A stretch of 16,486 nucleotides of DNA. Source: Clostridiales bacterium. Lineage in GTDB: Bacteria; Bacillota; Clostridia; Oscillospirales; Oscillospiraceae. Position 1 is the first letter of the stretch, and each line of letters begins with the position of its first letter. Positions 14,193 to 16,486 of this stretch are shown piece after piece. The stretch spans positions 1 to 16,486 of the forward strand of contig JAJBTD010000228.1 of assembly GCA_020861055.1 (NCBI GenBank), in the 5' to 3' direction. Position numbers and translations under genes: made by a program. The notes beneath the pieces are model-generated. The model did no database searches. It worked only from the letters and a program-made list of their open reading frames with translations, and had not been told where the DNA came from.

Positions 14193-14233
14193 TGCATCCT
14201 AGCAGGTGACAAAACCTGAGCGGAGGCGATCGG

Positions 14234-14770
14234 ATGGCGTTCATCTGGTATTTTCTGTTTTACTCCTGGCTGGGGTTTCTGGTGGAGGTCTCCTTTGCCC
14301 GTCTGACCCACAGCAAAAAGCAGGATCGGAAGTGTATGCTCCTGCTGCCACTGTGTCCGGTCTACGGCGTAGGGGCGGTGGGCATTCTGCTGCTGCCCCA
14401 GTGGGTACAGGAACGCCCTCTGGTTCTGGTGCTGGGGTCCGCCCTGGTGGCCACCGGGGCGGAGTATCTCCTCTCCTGGCTGTATGAGCGGGGCTGGGGG
14501 GTGTCCTTCTGGGACTACAGCGCCCTCCCCCTCCAGGTCAACGGGCGGGTCTGCCTGCCCTTTGCCCTGGTCTGGGGCTTGCTGAGCCTGCCCCTGGTCT
14601 ATCTGGTTCAGCCTGTGGCGGAGCAGCTGGGGAGTCGGCTGCCGGATGGGGTGATTGGCGCCATGGGGCTGCTGTTTCTCATCGACCTGGTGCTGACAGG
14701 CCGGGTCCTCCGCATCGCCCACACCACCAGCGCCCTCCGCTGGTGGGCTACAGAGCCTCCAGCTGACTGA
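14234..14770 (+). CDS. PF06541-type (putative ABC-transporter type IV) membrane protein
   Basis: The 178-residue protein is almost entirely hydrophobic, with about five membrane segments: 4-20, 34-52, 62-82, 105-128 and 148-166. The N-terminal FYSWLGFLVEVSF, the CPVYGVGAVGIL segment, the WDYS motif and the NGRVCLP motif match my recollection of family PF06541, annotated as 'putative ABC-transporter type IV'. Its function is not established. The ATG has GGAGG seven bases upstream. No ATPase gene is nearby, so a transport role is not supported by context. The end overlaps the tail of the convergent small gene by 23 bases. Confidence 0.85.
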   Translation: MAFIWYFLFYSWLGFLVEVSFARLTHSKKQDRKCMLLLPLCPVYGVGAVGILLLPQWVQERPLVLVLGSALVATGAEYLLSWLYERGWGVSFWDYSALPLQVNGRVCLPFALVWGLLSLPLVYLVQPVAEQLGSRLPDGVIGAMGLLFLIDLVLTGRVLRIAHTTSALRWWATEPPAD

Positions 14771-14963
14771 GAACGGCCTGAATATCCTCCTCCCTGGCCC
14801 CCTGCTTCCGGGCAAAGGAGATCGCCTGATTCACCGTCCAGCCCCGCACCACCTGGGCCATAGGATGATGGATCAGGCTGGGGTCATATTGGTTGAGCAG
14901 GGCGACGGCCCTGGGGTTTTTCGCCAGCTCGTCGATGGTGACGGTCCCGTTTTTCAGATCCAT
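14748..14963 (-). CDS. Small uncharacterised helical protein (71 residues)
   Basis: I do not recognise this gene with certainty. The 71-residue product has a short beta or turn start (GTVTIDELAKNP), then a segment containing YDPSLIHHPMAQVVRGWTVN and a final helix EEDIQAVLSQLEAL. The layout, a 'P-x-A-x-x-L' segment, a conserved HP and a G-x-T/S turn before helices, resembles small helical domains found alone or at the ends of larger clostridial proteins. It also vaguely resembles DUF1858, but the DUF1858 cysteines are absent. The ATG has AAAGGA about eight bases upstream. Its last 23 bases overlap the end of the PF06541 gene on the other strand, and it diverges from the carbonic anhydrase-like gene. 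Confidence 0.65.
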   Translation of the reverse strand: MDLKNGTVTIDELAKNPRAVALLNQYDPSLIHHPMAQVVRGWTVNQAISFARKQGAREEDIQAVLSQLEAL

Positions 14964-14989
14964 ATACCGTGTCCTTTCCGGGCAGGGCC

Positions 14990-15019
14990 TTGACCTGACC
15001 CGCCCTGTGCCATTATAAT
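14990..15019 (+). promoter_or_regulatory. Promoter of the carbonic anhydrase-like gene
   Basis: TTGACC (14990-14995) and a perfect TATAAT (15014-15019) are separated by 18 bases. The predicted start is near 15026. Two perfect 6-bp inverted repeats lie on it: CAGGGC/GCCCTG (14983-14988 and 15002-15007) around the -35 box, and CTGCCA/TGGCAG (15022-15027 and 15037-15042) across the start site, the latter touching the AGGAGG ribosome binding site at 15041-15046. Confidence 0.82.
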
Positions 15020-15054
15020 AGCTGCCAGATAGAATATGGCAGGAGGACTGAATT

Positions 15055-15573
15055 ATGCTTGTGAAACCGTTTCTGGATCATGCGCCCGCCATCCACCCAA
15101 CCGTCCGGGGAGCGGAGAATGCCGTGGTCACGGGTGAGGTGACCCTGTCCGCCGGGGTCAGCCTGTGGTATGGGGCCGTTCTTCGGGGAGATGCCGCCCC
15201 CATCTCCGTAGGGGAGAACACCAACGTCCAGGACAACGCCGTTCTCCACTGCGACGCCGGGCAGCCCTGCCGGGTGGGCCGGGACGTGAGCATCGGACAC
15301 GGGGCAGTGGTCCACTCCGCCCAGGTGGGAGACAGATGCCTCATCGGGATGAACGCCACCCTGCTCTCCGGCTGCTCTCTGGGGGAGGGCTGCATCGTGG
15401 GAGGCGGCGCCGTGGTGCCGGGGAACCTCCACGCCCCGGCGGGGAGCCTGCTGGTGGGCGTCCCGGCGCGGGTGGTGCGTCCGGTGAAGCCGGAGGAGGC
15501 TGCCCATGTGCTGGAAAACGGGGCGGACTACCTCCGTCTGGCAGAGGCGACCTTTCCGGCCCTGGGTGAATAA
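15055..15573 (+). CDS. Gamma-carbonic anhydrase family hexapeptide-repeat protein
   Basis: The 172-residue protein is a left-handed beta-helix of the YrdA/PaaY/gamma-carbonic anhydrase group. The three metal-binding histidines have the class spacing: His65 (NAVLH), His82 (SIGHG) and His87 (VVH), so a trimer binding a metal at subunit interfaces is expected. Other signatures are LWYGAVLRGD (38-46), NVQDN (57-61), IGMNATLLSG and LLVGVPARVVR. Members of this family may hydrate CO2, but many have unproved or other roles, so the substrate is uncertain. The ATG lies eight bases after AGGAGG and a strong promoter precedes it. The DUF1540 gene follows after 47 bases. Confidence 0.92.
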   Translation: MLVKPFLDHAPAIHPTVRGAENAVVTGEVTLSAGVSLWYGAVLRGDAAPISVGENTNVQDNAVLHCDAGQPCRVGRDVSIGHGAVVHSAQVGDRCLIGMNATLLSGCSLGEGCIVGGGAVVPGNLHAPAGSLLVGVPARVVRPVKPEEAAHVLENGADYLRLAEATFPALGE

Positions 15574-15580
15574 AAAGCGC

Positions 15581-15614
15581 CCCTCCGGGCAAGCTATCTC
15601 TGCCCAAAGGAGGG
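15581..15614 (+). promoter_or_regulatory. Hairpin masking the ribosome binding site of the DUF1540 gene
   Basis: CCCTCC (15581-15586) pairs with GGAGGG (15609-15614), and inside it GGGCA (15587-15591) pairs with TGCCC (15601-15605), with a 3-base AAA bulge and a 9-base loop. The GGAGG arm is the Shine-Dalgarno sequence of the gene starting at 15621. No T run follows, so translational control or RNA stabilisation is more likely than termination. Confidence 0.6.
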
Positions 15615-15620
15615 ATAAGC

Positions 15621-15800
15621 ATGGATCGAATCAACGACAACATCCAGTGCAGCGTGGATACCTGCGCCTACCACGCAGGCGCTCAGGACTACTGCACGCT
15701 CCACACCATCAAGGTGGGATGCTGTGACCCCCAGCCCACCAGCTGCGACTGCACCGAGTGTGCCTCATTCAAGGCGAAAAAGGGCTGCGGCTGCCGGTAA
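15621..15800 (+). CDS. DUF1540 cysteine-rich small protein
   Basis: This 59-residue protein contains ten cysteines. The pattern IQCSVDTCAYH, YCTLHTIKVG, then TSCDCTECASFK, is that of the DUF1540 domain, common in Clostridia and Bacilli and often single-copy or tandem. The regular cysteines suggest metal binding, but no function is established. The C-terminus ends KKGCGCR. The ATG has a perfect AAGGAGG seven bases upstream, although that site can pair into the upstream hairpin. It follows the carbonic anhydrase-like gene in the same direction and probably shares its transcript; a strong terminator comes next. Confidence 0.92.
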   Translation: MDRINDNIQCSVDTCAYHAGAQDYCTLHTIKVGCCDPQPTSCDCTECASFKAKKGCGCR

Positions 15801-15822
15801 CACGGCGGAAAACGGGCAAAAA

Positions 15823-15858
15823 TGCCGTCCTCCCCATTGGGAGGGCGGCACTTTGTTT
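15823..15858. terminator. Bidirectional terminator
   Basis: TGCCGTCCTCCC and GGGAGGGCGGCA form a 12-bp stem with one G-T pair around a CATT loop. On the plus strand CTTTGTTT follows, ending the carbonic anhydrase-DUF1540 unit. On the minus strand TTTTT follows, so it can also end the carboxyltransferase transcript whose stop is at 15877. Confidence 0.88.
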
Positions 15859-15876
15859 CCTGTTATGCTCCGGTGA

Positions 15877-16485
15877 TCACAGGGGAATATTCCCGTGGCG
15901 GACCTTTTTCTGCCCGGACTGGAAGGTGAGCTGTGCGTCCAGCACCTTCTCCAGCAGGCGACGGGTATCCTGAGGCTGGATGACGTCGTCGATATAGCCC
16001 AGCTTCGCCCCGATGTAGGGGTTCAGGTAGGTATCCTTGTAGGTCTGAACCTTCTCGTCCAGGACCTCCTGGTACTTATCCCCGGCGGCGTTCAGCTCCC
16101 GCTTGTTCAGGATCTTCACCGCGCCCTCGGCGCCCATGACGGCGATCTCCGCATAGGGCCAGGCCCAGACCACGTCGGCCCCCAGCTCCTTGCAGCACAT
16201 GGCGATATACGCCCCGCCATAGGCTTTCCGGAGGATGAGGGTGATCTTGGGCACCCTGGCCTCGGAGTAGGCGTAGAGCATTTTGGCCCCGTGGCGGATG
16301 ATGCCGGAGCTCTCCTGGTCCTTCCCAGGGAAGAAGCCGGGCACGTCCACCAGGTTGATGAGGGGGATATTGTAGCAGTCGCAGGTGCGGATGAACCGGG
16401 CGGCCTTGCAGGAGGCGTTTACGTCCAGGCAGCCGCTGAGGACAGCGGGCTGGTTGGCCACAAAGCCCACGGTGGCCCCGTTCAC
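15877..16485 (-). CDS. Biotin-dependent carboxyltransferase subunit (MmdA/PccB type), C-terminal part
   Basis: This is the C-terminal 200 or so residues of a carboxyltransferase; the rest lies beyond the right edge. The segments VGFVANQPAVLSGCLDVNAS, PLINLVDVPGFFPG, GIIRHGAKMLYAYSEARVPK, LRKAYGGAYIAM, WPYAEIAVMGAEGAVKIL, YIDDVIQPQDTRRLL and the end HGNIPL are characteristic of the propionyl-CoA carboxylase beta / methylmalonyl-CoA decarboxylase alpha family. Such subunits exchange a carboxyl group between acyl-CoA and biotin. From this fragment I cannot tell a cytosolic carboxylase from a sodium-pumping decarboxylase. The GTG at the window edge is most likely an internal valine, not a start. 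A bidirectional terminator follows about 20 bases downstream. Confidence 0.92.
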   Translation of the reverse strand: MNGATVGFVANQPAVLSGCLDVNASCKAARFIRTCDCYNIPLINLVDVPGFFPGKDQESSGIIRHGAKMLYAYSEARVPKITLILRKAYGGAYIAMCCKELGADVVWAWPYAEIAVMGAEGAVKILNKRELNAAGDKYQEVLDEKVQTYKDTYLNPYIGAKLGYIDDVIQPQDTRRLLEKVLDAQLTFQSGQKKVRHGNIPL

Positions 16486-16486
16486 C

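Noticed and set aside
12862..14202. Open frame of 446 codons on the plus strand opposite pyrB
   Set aside because: It runs antisense through all of pyrB and its promoter; a mirror of the real gene.
14090..14815. Open frame of 241 codons on the minus strand
   Set aside because: It covers the PF06541 gene in antisense, is rich in Gln, Pro and His, and has no ribosome binding site.

Overview
The window looks like a chromosomal core segment of a GC-rich member of the Clostridia, most likely an Oscillospirales gut anaerobe (Flavonifractor/Lawsonibacter-like). This is an inference from Gram-positive promoters and ribosome binding sites, a T-box leader on cysE-cysS, Bacillus-type LexA boxes, and DUF1385, DUF1540 and PF06541 proteins. 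No database search was possible. I see no phage, insertion sequence, CRISPR array or defence island.

Layout, with most genes on the minus strand and so read from right to left. At the right edge is the C-terminal part of a biotin-dependent carboxyltransferase/decarboxylase (15877-16485, minus). Next come a cysteine-rich DUF1540 protein (15621-15800, plus) and a gamma-carbonic anhydrase-like protein (15055-15573, plus). A 71-residue protein (14748-14963, minus) overlaps tail to tail with a PF06541-type membrane protein (14234-14770, plus). pyrB (12916-13983, minus) has a C-terminal tail resembling the zinc domain of PyrI. Below it is a five-tRNA cluster, Gly-Arg-His-Gln-Lys (12309-12822), with its own promoter and terminator.

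Further left is a three-gene signalling operon: a lipoprotein with EF-hand-like repeats, an OmpR-type response regulator and a sensor histidine kinase (8328-12146). Then come DUF1385 (yqhQ-like), prmC, recA and recX in one run (4505-8233). Their shared promoter carries two LexA-type boxes, which would make recA SOS-regulated from far upstream. rimO and pgsA overlap by ATGA (2521-4385). Last is cysE-cysS (72-2167), preceded by a consensus-like promoter and a T-box leader whose specifier loop reads a cysteine codon.

The genes are mainly housekeeping: cysteine supply and charging, phospholipid synthesis, ribosome and release-factor modification, recombination and repair, and pyrimidine synthesis. 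The points most worth a second look are the PyrB-PyrI zinc-domain fusion, the LexA operators in front of the DUF1385-prmC-recA-recX unit, a terminator-like hairpin inside the tRNA cluster, a 9-bp inverted repeat across the rimO promoter, and a hairpin that would mask the ribosome binding site of the DUF1540 gene. I did not find a clearly new multi-gene system.
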